NCBI GenBank assembly: GCA_025617745.1
Contig: CM046855.1
Span: 44,197,313-44,261,312 of the forward strand
From: Heliocidaris erythrogramma
Taxonomy: Eukaryota > Echinodermata > Echinoidea > Camarodonta > Echinometridae
Direction: 5' to 3'
Length of the DNA stretch: 64,000 nucleotides
How positions within the stretch are numbered: position 1 is the stretch's first letter; every line of letters begins with the position of its first letter. Below the pieces are notes generated by a model. It made no database searches. It was given only the letters and a program-made list of their open reading frames with translations, and was not told the origin of the DNA. A program made the position numbers and the translations under genes. Positions 50,526-60,899 of the stretch are shown here, piece after piece.

Positions 50526-50569
50526 GTAACTCCAGGGAGCTCCAACGCGTTGGAGCTCCCTGGAGTTAC
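50526..50569. repeat. Perfect 44-bp palindrome without spacer
   Basis: GTAACTCCAGGGAGCTCCAA followed by CGCG and the exact complement, centred between 50547 and 50548. It is preceded and followed by GGGTGAAG. Confidence 0.97.
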
Positions 50570-50576
50570 GGGTGAA

Positions 50577-50642
50577 GTAGACCGAAAATTCTGTCTCTCG
50601 TTCGTTAGGTCGAGCGAGCGAGAGACTGAATTTTCGGTTTAC
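50577..50642. repeat. 28-bp-arm hairpin next to the perfect palindrome
   Basis: GTAGACCGAAAATTC continuing to CTCTCGTTCG pairs with 50615-50642 with three mismatches and a 10-bp loop. GGGTGAAG flanks both sides. Immediately after it comes another short palindrome around CTGCTGCAGCTG. Confidence 0.9.
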
Positions 50643-51483
50643 GGGTGAAGCTGCTGCAGCTGCTGTCGTTGAAAAACAGATTGGCAGACCTGACTCCAAG
50701 TCTGATCGTTGGAATAACTGAATCTTTTAGCTAGCTTATCCTTCTCTTCATGCAAAATTCGGAATACAGGCCAGGATCCTCAAAATCATCTTCGGCAAAG
50801 TGATCGCTGCAGATTGTACTCCACTCACTTGGCCGGCCCTTGCCACTCTGCCCGCGTGTGCTTTACCTTTGCGACCCACAATTTCCGTAGATTTTCATCT
50901 TCAGGAAAATGATGTAGGCTTACACCATCTTTAGGGGCGGCTACAGTCCGCAACTATATACACCGATTAGGCATTATTGATGAAACTGTGTCCCAAAATC
51001 AAAGTTATTGTGAGGAATTAAACACACGAAAATATGCAATGCAAATGGGTCGATGCGGTGAATATCATGCTCGGCACCGGGCTGGGCCTGCCGGGGGCCT
51101 CCGGGCGCGCACGGTATAGGTTAGTGGAATATTTCCCCTTACTTTTCATGCGTCACAGATCACGTGATCACGATGTGGCTTCGATGGGTTTTTTTAGGGG
51201 CGGGGCTTATGACTGTGTAAATCAGCAAAAATGTACTTTTCAAATGATTATAAAATATGACTGAATGCATAAAAAATTGTGTGATGGATATTTTTTGGCT
51301 CCTGATGACACCTTCCTACGAAAAATGGGCAATTATTTTTTTATTTTAGTAACCCAATCGTAGGTTTTAAATTAATGTGGTGTACAAGGATAACAAAATT
51401 TGGGGAGGGAACTCGCGTTTGAGTTTATTTAATATGCCTGTATTTCTGGACAATAATTTACATAAATAATTGATGTATGCGTA
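50643..51483. other. Non-coding stretch between the palindromes and the LINE
   Basis: Mixed composition with a small GC-rich patch at 51060-51115. No gene or repeat relationship was recognised. Confidence 0.4.
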
Positions 51484-51585
51484 CCTTCCATAATAAGTCA
51501 CTATCAATGTAGATACCAAAAAATTTTGTTGAATCCACTTGACTTAGATTTGTATTGTCAATTAATATGTTCCCTTGAAGGGATT

Positions 51586-52192
51586 TCATAGAATTACTGA
51601 ATAACATAATGAGTTGTTTGTTTTTTTTACATCCAAAGATAGTTTGTTAACATTTATCCAGGCTTGGACCAGTTTCAGTTCATCATTTACAATTTGAAGG
51701 AGAATTTGGGGGTTGCGATGTGAAAAGAAAATATTTAGAGTCGTAATAAGGGACCTAATAAGGAACACTGAGGAACACCACAAGATATTGATCGTTGGTA
51801 TTAAAGAATCTTGACCATTTATACTAATGAATTGTTTTCTGTCAGTGAGATAACTCCTGAACCACTCCAAAGCCTTCCCTCGAATCCCACAATGGGATAT
51901 TTTTTGCAATAAAATATTATGATTGATAGTGTCGAAGGCCTTGGACAAGTCCAGGAAAATTCCCACAGTATGTTAGATGTTGTCAATGGCATGAGCTACT
52001 TTATCCAAAAACATAAGTACTGCATGTGTTGTGGAATGTTTCTGTCTAAAGCCAAATTGATTATAAAAGAGAATATTGAAATCAATAAGAAATTTCATTG
52101 TTCGTGAATAAATGAGTTTTTCGAGTAATTTAGAGAGGGACGTCAAAAGGGATATAGGGCGATAATTACCAAGATCTTGTGTGTTTCCTTTC
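51586..52192 (-). pseudogene. Reverse transcriptase fragment of the LINE
   Basis: The reading continues from NYRPISLLTSLSKLLEKL through FNQ/YNQFGFRQKHSTTHAV, then a TAA, then [18 protein letters not shown], the RT motif with the first catalytic Asp. Downstream, [12 protein letters not shown] is present in a shifted frame, and the sequence then jumps to [10 protein letters not shown]. The segment that should carry the Y/FADD catalytic pair is missing. This is a clear relic rather than an active polymerase. Confidence 0.85.
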
Positions 52193-52196
52193 TTAA

Positions 52197-52842
52197 AGGG
52201 AAATTAACCTCAGCGTATGAATTAGCTTATTTTGAATGGTGTAGTATATGCCTCTTATTTGATACATGCAATTTCATGTAAAAACACAGGATATAGATAT
52301 AAATCACTATTTTCCAGCCAAGTTATCGTCTGCTAGCAATAATAAGGGGGCTGCCATTACTTTATGTGTACACGAACATATTTTTCATCCCAAGTAAAAT
52401 TTCCTTCATCGTTAACTTGTAATTGATTTTTAGAGGACAAATATATATTAGATAAAGTCACATATTCTGAAATGTAAGTTTAGTTTTATATATTTTTTAA
52501 AAGGTCTTAATTTGTTCATAAAAAATATACTTCATAAAAAATATACGTCAAGGACGGAGAATTGACGTCAAGGACGGAGACAATCGTAACAATACCAAAA
52601 CAAAGCGAGGAATCTGCTTTACAGGATGGCTATTAGAACTCATGGGTCGTCAATTATCTAGGCCCATGGCCAATAACAATCGTAATACAATCAGAACAAA
52701 GCGACGTATCTGTTGTAAAGGTAGGCTATTATCAATGCATATGGTACCTAATGATCCGTGTCATGCACAAAATGGCAGCCTCCATGGAAAGACGTAGCAG
52801 ACAATAGGTGCATCTAGAATATCACGTGGGGTTAATTGTCCT
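52197..52842. mobile_element. TTAA-flanked MITE inside the LINE RT
   Basis: The termini are AGGGAAATTAACCTC and, in complement, AGGACAATTAACCCC, with TTAA on both sides (52193-52196, 52843-52846). Taking it out and leaving one TTAA restores the LINE PIFKKG motif in reading frame, so the boundaries are exact. It contains GTCTGCTAGC followed by GGGGGCTGCCAT, shared with the element at 61910. TTAA targets are typical of piggyBac. Confidence 0.85.
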
Positions 52843-52846
52843 TTAA

Positions 52847-53546
52847 AGATTGGTACGACCTTGCGATTTTCATCGTTTGAGGAACGATACCTTTTGTTAT
52901 CGATAAATTCAAAATATGTGTTAATGGTGATACAATTTCTCCAATTATTTCTTTTAAAATGTGATTTGGGTTACCGTCAAATCCTGCACTTTTTTATTTT
53001 TTAAGTTATTTACTATATCTATGACCTCATGTTCTAGGATTGGGTTGAAGAATAAGGAATGAGGATTTTGCATTTTTTAAGAAGTATCGAAATTCTAGGT
53101 CTGGTACAGGATTGTTTTGGGCAAGATTCGGGCCAATATTTACAAAATAAATGTTAAATTCCTATGCTATTGCAAGAGGATCCAGGGTTACAGTTCCATT
53201 TACGATAATCATTTGTTTTCAAAATGTTATTAATTACCATCCAAGTACATTTGATATCATTTTTTTGTAAATTAAATTGCCTCGTAAAATAATTCTTCTT
53301 GGCTAGTCGCAATGAAGTTGTTAGAATATTACGATAGCGAGAGTATTTGGATTTGGTCTGGACAGTTGGGTTGCTTTTATATTTACAGAATAGATTATTT
53401 TCCCTATTAATACATTTCAGGAGAGATTTTGTTATCCACGGAAGTTTAGGACACTTTTTATAATTTGTTATCAAGTTAAAGAAAATCTTGGCAATTAATG
53501 TTAACATCACATTGCAATAGATTGAGATTAAAATCTCCCATAACAA
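52847..53546 (-). pseudogene. LINE ORF2 linker and pre-RT region, degenerate
   Basis: In minus-strand frames, PWITKSLLKCINRENN and RLAKKNYFTRQFN are typical of the basic linker between endonuclease and RT in CR1/L2-like elements. Further on, HEVIDIVNNLKNKK and IVPQTMKIAR match the usual approach to the RT domain, but with frameshifts and stops. The adjacent 52197-52842 segment is a MITE that cut the PIFKKG motif. Confidence 0.75.
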
Positions 53547-54662
53547 TACATATCTTGTGATTTAGTGAAGGTAAAGATAATGGCATTTGAAGAGTTTAAC
53601 CAAACATTCTTTGTGGTTAGAATTTGGTGGTTATAGACTTCACCAATGATTATGTTCTTCTTTCCAGTAAATTCAATTTCAACAAAAGTACTCTCTAATT
53701 AGACATTATATTCAACTCTTCTTTCACTACATAATTAAATCCATCTGAAACATACAACCCCACTCCACCACCCCATTTATCAGTTCTGTTATTTGTAATA
53801 AAATTAAAGTACCTGCGTTACGTTTGTATAGCAGGTAAATGTTGTTTGTCTCGTTAATGTATGCATACTTATGCTTGGTAAGGGTTGTTGTCCAAGAGTA
53901 AGAAAATATATGCATAAGAATGTTTTCCGCAGGTGGTGCGGGGCACGAGAATTAGGGTGTGGTAGAAGATGTTTGAGGAGTCATTCTAGCTTGCGTTTTC
54001 ATCACGACAAATTTTAAACTTGTTTTTATTCTGAAATTGTTGTGCAAAAGTGGATCCGAAGGTTTTCCGGAGTTTTATCTTCTTGAGTTTTATCTCTGTT
54101 TTTTTACCTGGGTCCACTTATCGCAGAATAATTGTAAGGGCCGATTCAGTTGTGGTCATAACATTTGTGTATATGTACAGAACTATTTCGAATGTGCAAA
54201 CGAGCGGCTCCTAGCCGTTGGGCAAGGCTATACCCATTAATATTTGATGGTATAATTAACAGCGTGTGAATGTGTTGTGTCATTTACGTATAAGGAGTTC
54301 AGGTACGAGGATTTCTTGTTACACCATGTGATACTTGAAACTGCATATGAGGGAGTTCAATAGGAAAAATGTCCATACAGAACTGCAAAAAAAGTTAAGG
54401 AGACATGTAAACAAAAAATCACATGAGTCATCATTGGAATGGGCTATAGTGAAAAACCGGTTCAACTACTGCCATGTGTAAATATCAATTTGCTGCTTGG
54501 AGTGGATTTTTCTTGTAAATCCTTAGTGAAAATAAATAGAAACATTAAAGTAGAAATAGCGGCCTTTCACTTTAAAAAAAAATAATTGTCGAGTAAATTG
54601 TATCCAAAGAAATGCATGAGATATACTTAACGGCTTTGTCATCAAAATTTTCAAATATGATT

Positions 54663-55142
54663 TTAACATCGATTGAGATTAAAATCTCCCATAACAATAC
54701 ATATCTTGTGATTTAGCGAAGGTGAAGATAATAGCATTTGAAGAGTTTCCAAACATTCTTTGTGGTTGGAATTTGGTGGTTTATAGACTTCACCAATGAT
54801 TATGTTCTTCTTTCCAATAAATTCAATTTCAACAAAAATACTCTCTATTTTGTTAGACATTATATTCAACTCTTCTTTCACTACATAATTAAATCCATCT
54901 GAAACATACAACCCCACTCCACCGCCCCATTTATCAGTTCTGTGATTTGTAATAAGAGTAAAGCCATCAATTGAAAATAAAGAGGACGGAGTATCCTTGA
55001 GCCATGTTTCTGAAATACCAATTACTACTGAACGTGCTTGTTTGAGCTGATCCATAAATAAATTGAATTTGTCAGAATTCTTGTTGAGGCTTCTTATATT
55101 ATAATGTAGCAGAAGCAGATCATTTTTGCGGCTTGTAGTCAT
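54663..55142 (-). pseudogene. LINE ORF2 N-terminal endonuclease (APE-type), truncated, copy 2
   Basis: A real ATG opens a 159-residue frame with the apurinic-endonuclease-like signature: HYNIRSLNKN (13-22, catalytic Asn), IGISETWL (41-48, catalytic Glu), GGGVGLYV (73-80), GEVYKPPN (117-124) and VMGDFNLN (150-157, catalytic Asp and Asn). In intact LINEs this domain nicks target DNA. The frame stops four residues after GDFN because the copy is joined at 54667 to the 5' end of copy 1, so the last third of the domain is missing. Confidence 0.85.
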
Positions 55143-55972
55143 ATTAGAAATAAATTTATTCTGTGAAAGATAGTCAGAGGATATGTTTTCTCCTTGGACG
55201 TTATTTGAATCAAAATCAAAACAGAGTTCTGGTGTGTTAAAGCTGACTTCACTATTTACATATTATGATCACCTCCACTGTTTGACGAGGAATTGGTAGG
55301 TAGGTTGTTGGCAGATGTCTGAACAAAGGGAGCACTTTCGTGCAAGGAATGTATATGAACAACCATCATTATAAATATTCATGTATTCGAGAAATGGGTA
55401 TTATGATAATCAGTTGACGTTCCACAACTGGTGGAAATATTATTTGCCTGCGTTACGTTTGTATAGCGGATAAATGATGTTTGTCTTGTTAATATGTGCA
55501 TAGTTATTACTTATGCTTGGTGATGCTAGGAGTCCACTGGGCCGGCGCCAGTTGGTGCCAGTTTACGCCAATGCAATTTGCTGTGGCGCCTAGTGTCGCC
55601 AATAAGGTGCCTAGTGGCGTGTAGTGGCTCAAATTGCCTCCCAACTGGCTCGTGGTGGCACCAAATTTGAATTTGGCGGCAAGAAAATTTCAAAATGTTT
55701 GAAATCTTCGTCGCGCCACTTGCATCGAGCAATCAGCGCCAAGTGTCCGCCAAGTGGCACCAAATGGCGCGAACATATCGCCCTTTGGCGCAAACAATCC
55801 GCCTATTGGAATCCCCCCCCCCCCCCCCCACTCGGAGGTCGAAGGGACCGCATGCGTGTTCCCAAAATCTCCGGTAAAGGGGTATTTTTGGGGCGACACA
55901 ATCCGGCCCGTGAATTGTAAAAAAAGGGGGTGTTTTTTATCTTTCACCCGGAGATTTCATTAAAAAAGGGGG

Positions 55973-56009
<37 letters not shown>

Positions 56010-57098
56010 CACCTGAGAAATTAAAAAGGGGGGTTATGAAATATCTTGAAAAATTGATCAAATCCCAGGATCAAATTCCTGAAATTCCTGCTAGTTTTGA
56101 TAGCTCATTCAGCCAGGATTATTTCATTTTGAAAAGTAGAAAAAAAAACCCATCTCTTCCAAGGTATTGTAATGACAGCTTACTTGGGAGGGGGTTGGTG
56201 TCTGTCCTGAGATATGGGGTTGGAATGAGAGCTCACCTGAGATAGGGGGGTACATTGAGCAGTGTTCTGAATTTAGGGGGGTCTCCAAGGCAGGAAAAGC
56301 CCGCGCAAAGCCCGCGATAGGGGGGTTCAGAAATTTTGGCAGCCCTGAGATAGGGGGTGCTTTCAAAGGGAGGGAACAAGCATACGCGTACCCTAAATAA
56401 TACTTAGGGCCACCTGGTTGCCCGCCATTCAGCGCCACTTGCCGCCTATAAAAGCAGGGCGGCATCGCAGGACTTTCTCACACAACTTGCAAGATTTTCA
56501 TATAGTCGGCAAGTAGCGCCAAGTGGCGGCAAGTTCAAACCAATTTGGCGACCTTTGGCACAAACTAATCACCAAATGCCGCAAAGTAGCCGTCTATTGG
56601 CGCGAATGGCGCCAACAGGGTGAATTTTGGAATCAAATGGCCGTGTAATGGCGCAAACTGGCGCAACATTTTGGAGCAAGCCGGGTGGCATTTGGCGCAC
56701 GCCATATGGCACCCAGTTTATTCCACTTGGCGACACATGCCGAGCGGACATTAATTCGGCGCCACAGCGAGCCACTACGCGCCAATCACATAATCTTTGG
56801 CGCGAACTGGCACCAACTGGCGCCGGCCCAGTGGACTCCTAGAGTAAGAAGTGATTATGCATAAGAATGTTTTCCGCAGGTGGTGCGGGGCACAAGAATT
56901 AGGGTGTGGTAGAAGATGTTTGAGGAGTCATTCTAGCTTGCGTTTTCATCACGACAAATTTTAAATTTGTTTTTATTCTGAAAATTTGTGAAATTTTTAT
57001 TGTGCAAAAGTGGATTCGAAGGTTTTTCCAGAGTTTTATCTTCTTGAGTTTTATCTCTGTTTTTTTTTACCCTGGGCCTACTTGTCGCAAAATAATTT
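54668..57098 (-). mobile_element. LINE 5' segment, tandem copy 2 (interrupted)
   Basis: This contains the endonuclease frame (55142-54663), the untranslated upstream region 55143-55525, and its continuation 56843-57098. A 1317-bp TIR element sits between the last two. The sequence repeats copy 1 (53520-54667) and copy 3 (57099-58684) with only small differences. At 57098 the upstream region jumps straight to the base run just before the ORF2 start of copy 3, which is an abnormal joint. Confidence 0.8.
55526..56842. mobile_element. 1317-bp TIR element saturated with TGGCG/CGCCA motifs
   Basis: Near-perfect terminal inverted repeats of about 45 bp begin CTAGGAGTCCACTGG at both ends. Both flanks carry many TGGCG/CGCCA words in both orientations. 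The middle (about 55850-56400) is different: poly-C, a (CT)n run, repeated AAAAAGGGGGTG words and repeated GAGATAGGGGGG words. No transposase is encoded. Paralogous LINE copies at 53.88 and 57.64 kb show the site without it, though about 15 bp of the LINE differ at the joint, so no clean target duplication is seen. Confidence 0.8.
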
Positions 57099-58684
57099 TT
57101 GCGGCTTGTAGTCATGGGCGCAAATCCAAACAGGAATTCTATTCAAGTGGGGGGGACACCCCATTGTTGCATCCAGGTGTGTCCCCCCCCCCCCCCCCCC
57201 CCCCCACTTGAATAGAATTCCTGTTTGGATTTGCGCCCATGCTTGTAGTCATATTAGAAATAAATTTATTCTGTGAAAGATAGTCAGAGGATATGTTTTC
57301 TCCTTGGACGTTATTTGAATCAAAATCCAAACAGAGTTCTGGTGTATTAAAGCTGACTTCACTATTTGCATATTATGATCACCTTCACTGTTTGACGAGG
57401 AATTGGTAGGTAGGTTGTTGGCAGATGTCTGAACAAAGGGAGCACTTTCGTGCAAGGAATGTACATGTATATGAACAACCATCATTATAAATATTCATGT
57501 ATTCGAGAAATGGGGTACATAATTATGATAATCAGTTGAGGTTCCACAACTGGTGGAAATATTATGTGCCTGCGTTACGTTTGTATAGCGGGTAAATGTT
57601 GTTTGTCTCGTTAATGTATGCATACTTATGCTTGGTAAGGGTTGTTGTCCAAGAGTAAGAAGTGATTATGCATAAGAATGTTTTCCGCAGGTGGTGCGGG
57701 GCACGAGCATTAGGGTGTGGTAGAAGATGTTTGAGGAGTCATTCTAGCTTGCGTTTTCATCACGACAAATTTTAAATTTGTTTTTATTCTGAAAATTTGT
57801 GAAATTTTTATTGTGCAAAAGTGGATTCGAAGGTTTTCCAGAGTTTTATCTTCTTGAGTTTTATCTCTGTTTTTTTTACCCTGGGCCTACTTGTCGCAAA
57901 ATAATTGTAAGGGCCGATTCAGTTGTGGTCATAACATTTGTGTATATGTACAGAACTATTTCGAATGTGCAAACGAGAGGCTCCTCGTCGTTGGGAAAGG
58001 CTATGCCCATTAACATTTGATGGTATAACAGCGTGTTAATGTGTTGTGTCATTTACGTATAAGGAGTTCAGGTACGAGGATTAGGAAGGTTGAATGGAGA
58101 CATTATTTTGCAGGAATTATAGAAAGACTACAGTATATATATGCAATGCAGTGATTGACAAATTACATGAAGAACAGACATTATAAAGCGAAGCAAGTGC
58201 AAGATGTTTTCGTGTGAATAATGAATGACTGATAAACATTTCCATTCGAGACAATTCGGGTTGCCAAGGCGTACATGTAATGCTGACTGGACTACTGAAT
58301 AAGATAAGACAACGTATATGAAGGAGTGGCTCTCTTGTTACACCATGTGATACTTGAAACTGCATATGAAGGGAGTTCAATAAGAAAAATGTACATACAG
58401 AACTGCAAAGAAAGTTAAGGAGACATGTAAACAAAAAAATCACATGAGTCATCATTGGCATGGGCTAGTTAAAAACTACTGCCATGTGTAAATATCAATT
58501 TGCTGCTTGGAGTGGATCTTTCTTGTGAATCCTCAGTGAAAATAAATAAGAAACATTTTTTTTTTAAGTAGACATAGCGGCCTTTAATTTTTTTTTAAAT
58601 AATTGTCGAGTAAATTGTATCCAAAGAAATGCATGAGATATACTGAACAGCTTTTTCATCAAAATTTTCAAATATGATTTTAAC
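57099..58684 (-). mobile_element. LINE 5' segment, tandem copy 3
   Basis: This carries the ORF2 start codon region, interrupted by the 127-bp MITE at 57114-57240, and the whole upstream region to 58684. The same 5' boundary (ATATGATTTTAAC) ends copy 1 at 54667, so it probably marks the true 5' end of the element. No convincing ORF1 was found in the upstream region; only short frames are open. Confidence 0.75.
57114..57240. mobile_element. 127-bp palindromic MITE with 10-bp target duplication
   Basis: The arms ATGGGCGCAAATCCAAACAG and their complement run almost the full length, around a poly-G/poly-C pair and a short loop. GCTTGTAGTC flanks both sides (57104-57113 and 57241-57250). The paralogous LINE copy at 55121-55150 has the uninterrupted site with one GCTTGTAGTC, which proves an insertion. 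A 10-bp duplication would suit a Mutator-like transposase; that assignment is inference. Confidence 0.9.
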
Positions 58685-59868
58685 GTATAATTTTCCTCGT
58701 TGTACAAAACATACAAGAAAGAATGCATCATTACATCTTGGTTTAGGCTCTATTCTTTGAAATACTGGTGTGAATGGTTTCCGTTTAAATTATCAGCTAT
58801 TGACATTACGGACCTTCATCCTTCGTGCTTGTATCCTTCTTAACCGCAAATTATTTTAGCTGAGGTTACGTTTCAAAGTAAATGTAACGCTCGTTTCTCT
58901 TTCATCAGTAGTGAATTTAAAAAGAACAGAAACGTAGGTATTTTCAGTCGATATGAAAACAATGTACAGTCCTTTGTTGTTTTTCATTCCAATCGTTTTT
59001 TGCGAGGGTTAATGAAACACCTAAAGGTATTTAAAATATTTTTCGTAAAGGTACACTGAAAATATATTCTTCACCAAAAAAATGCTCTTGTTTTAAACCA
59101 TTTCAGTTTAATATCTATATCTGGATATAACGAAATTATTGACAACTATACCTTTGTTGCACCTACATTCTTTTTTATATAATGACTTGCAATATCTTTT
59201 GTAAAGTTTCATGAGCTTTATTACCTTCTTTGTATCTACATTTGATAAAGATGGGATTTCTTACTTCTGTTGTTTATATCTCATTTATTATAATTTATAT
59301 GATCCATGATTTACAAGTTCATGAAGAGATTATTCATATGCATGTATGTGTTTAGTAAGATACAATAGAATTTAAATTCATTATATATAACTGATATATA
59401 TGCAGTCAAATCGCACAAAGAAACTGGACGAACATATTGAACAAGCATTTATTTTGCGAGGGCAGACTCGAAATGTTAAAAAAAAAGAAGATCGATTGCA
59501 TATCCCAGAATGACCAACACGCGCCCTGTGTATGTATATTTGAGTATAAATAATCTAACACGGCGGTATACTTTCATGACTTTAGAGGTGTCTGATTGTC
59601 GTTATGCTGAAATGACTAATGGACAAAGTCAACAAATCTTTCGATGGCGAAACATTCTGTTGACTCTCCTCACGTAGGAGATGAAATGTACTATGGATGA
59701 TGGTTGCCATGGGTAACGGATGAAATGTTTGTTTGTCCGTCTGCTCGTGTGTCCGTGTCCTGATGGCCACATCCTGAGAAAACGAGGGTCGTCACAACAT
59801 CTTATCGGAAAGGACATTATCCAATGAAGTTGGGTTATGTCAGAACTGAATGTTAACTTATATGAAAA

Positions 59869-60041
59869 CTTCAATATGGCACGAAAAAGAGACATGATAA
59901 CGAAGCTTTTCGACCTGCACTCATCAGGTTATCACGCAGGTATATAACAAATTACTTGAAATCAACTATATTATACTCGGTGAACCCGGACGCAGGTCGA
60001 AAAGCTTCGTTATCATGTCTCTTTTTCGTGCCATATTGAAA
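59869..60041. repeat. Inverted repeat with perfect 50-bp arms
   Basis: Arms 59869-59918 and 59992-60041 contain ATGGCACGAAAAAGAGACAT and its complement without a mismatch by eye; the loop is 73 bp. This is probably a MITE core or a recent inverted duplication. Confidence 0.95.
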
Positions 60042-60590
60042 TTTTGCAGTACCAAGAAATTATTTTTATATGAAAACATGACCCAATCGCCATGCTGTAT
60101 TTCATCATATAAACATAGACCTACACTCATAATATTAGTATGAAACGCACGCCGGCAGATTTAATAAAATGTACACCCTTGAACAGAAATAAATCTCTTA
60201 TTCTTAGGGGGGATTATTCATGAGTTCAAATCGGTGGGAAAAAAATATAATTGCATAATTTACATTTCACAAACTAATGAATATATCCTTAAATACACAC
60301 ACTGTCATGACTGTCGGCCTACATATTTCTGTATGATTTTAAAGGTTATCGTTGTGAGAAATTCCAAATTCGACCCCCCCCCCCCCCCCCTTGGTCATGT
60401 TGGTTAAGAAATGAATAATTGTTTTGATATTTCATAATGCAAGATCATACAGAAAATACTGAATATCGGTTGAAGGTCATGCATAGAGACGCAACACAAT
60501 CATTCATCAAATATATTTTTCGACGTTATATATTCCACTGTCGAAACGGAAGAACAAGAAAGTGATATCCATCTCAAAATATCTACTCAC

Positions 60591-60899
60591 CACCTGTTAA
60601 TTCAATTGGAATGAGTAATGGTGTGTTTTTCTCGATCGAAACGATGCATAGGATTTGTCGATTTCCTTTCGTGGTATGCTGAATTTCCGAGGAGGCGTCT
60701 TGCTTTCCAGCAGTGGTGTCCGAGGTTCGATCAACTTTCCCCCGGGGTTTTTCGGGGCTATACACCTTCACCTCTTCCCGAAAAACATTCAAAGGTGTTG
60801 TCGAATTGATTCCTAAATCAATTATGAACACAATCTGTTGGTGTGCACACTTTTTAACATGTGGTTCATCGCCATTCACTTCTTCTGGTTGTATGTACA
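60591..60899 (-). CDS. Candidate orphan internal exon, unknown product
   Basis: I do not recognise this protein. A 309-bp block open for 103 codons is preceded by a pyrimidine-rich tract ending TTTGCCTAG and followed by the donor GTGAGT at 60590-60585. Both splice phases are 1, so the exon would be symmetrical. The translation has balanced composition, with IVFIIDLGIN near the start, a basic and Ser/Thr-rich middle (EKPRGKVDRTSDT), and a hydrophobic ILCIVSI then PLLIPIEL near the end. No membrane segment or known motif stands out. Unlike most open frames in this window it does not lie in a microsatellite or an evident repeat. It could still be a chance open frame or an exon of an uncharacterised transposon; no partner exons were found within 3 kb. 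Confidence 0.3.

Larger units (their letters stand above)
51484..54667 (-). mobile_element. Defective LINE (CR1/L2/jockey-like), copy 1, with RT remains
   Basis: On the minus strand, read from 54667 down, this holds a 5' region (54667-53811), a partial endonuclease region (53810-53520), the linker between endonuclease and RT (about 53546-53154) and reverse transcriptase (53150-51484). RT marks include [28 protein letters not shown] and, near the end, KFFGIYIDSDLLW. The family copies its RNA into DNA at an endonuclease-made nick. This copy is dead: about 480 bp are missing between the endonuclease and 5' regions, a stop lies before the DLSKAFD motif, a frameshift follows GVPQ, and the catalytic FADD box is deleted. 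A TTAA MITE (52197-52842) also interrupts it. The 3' end stops at about 51484, before any tail. Confidence 0.85.

Noticed and set aside
55624..55963. Several overlapping frames at 55.6-56.0 kb
   Set aside because: They fall in the TGGCG-rich TIR element and its poly-C run.
57249..57485. 78-codon minus frame as an ORF1 of the LINE
   Set aside because: No Cys-His knuckle, coiled coil or RNA-binding signs; the matching part of copy 2 is not kept open over the same length.
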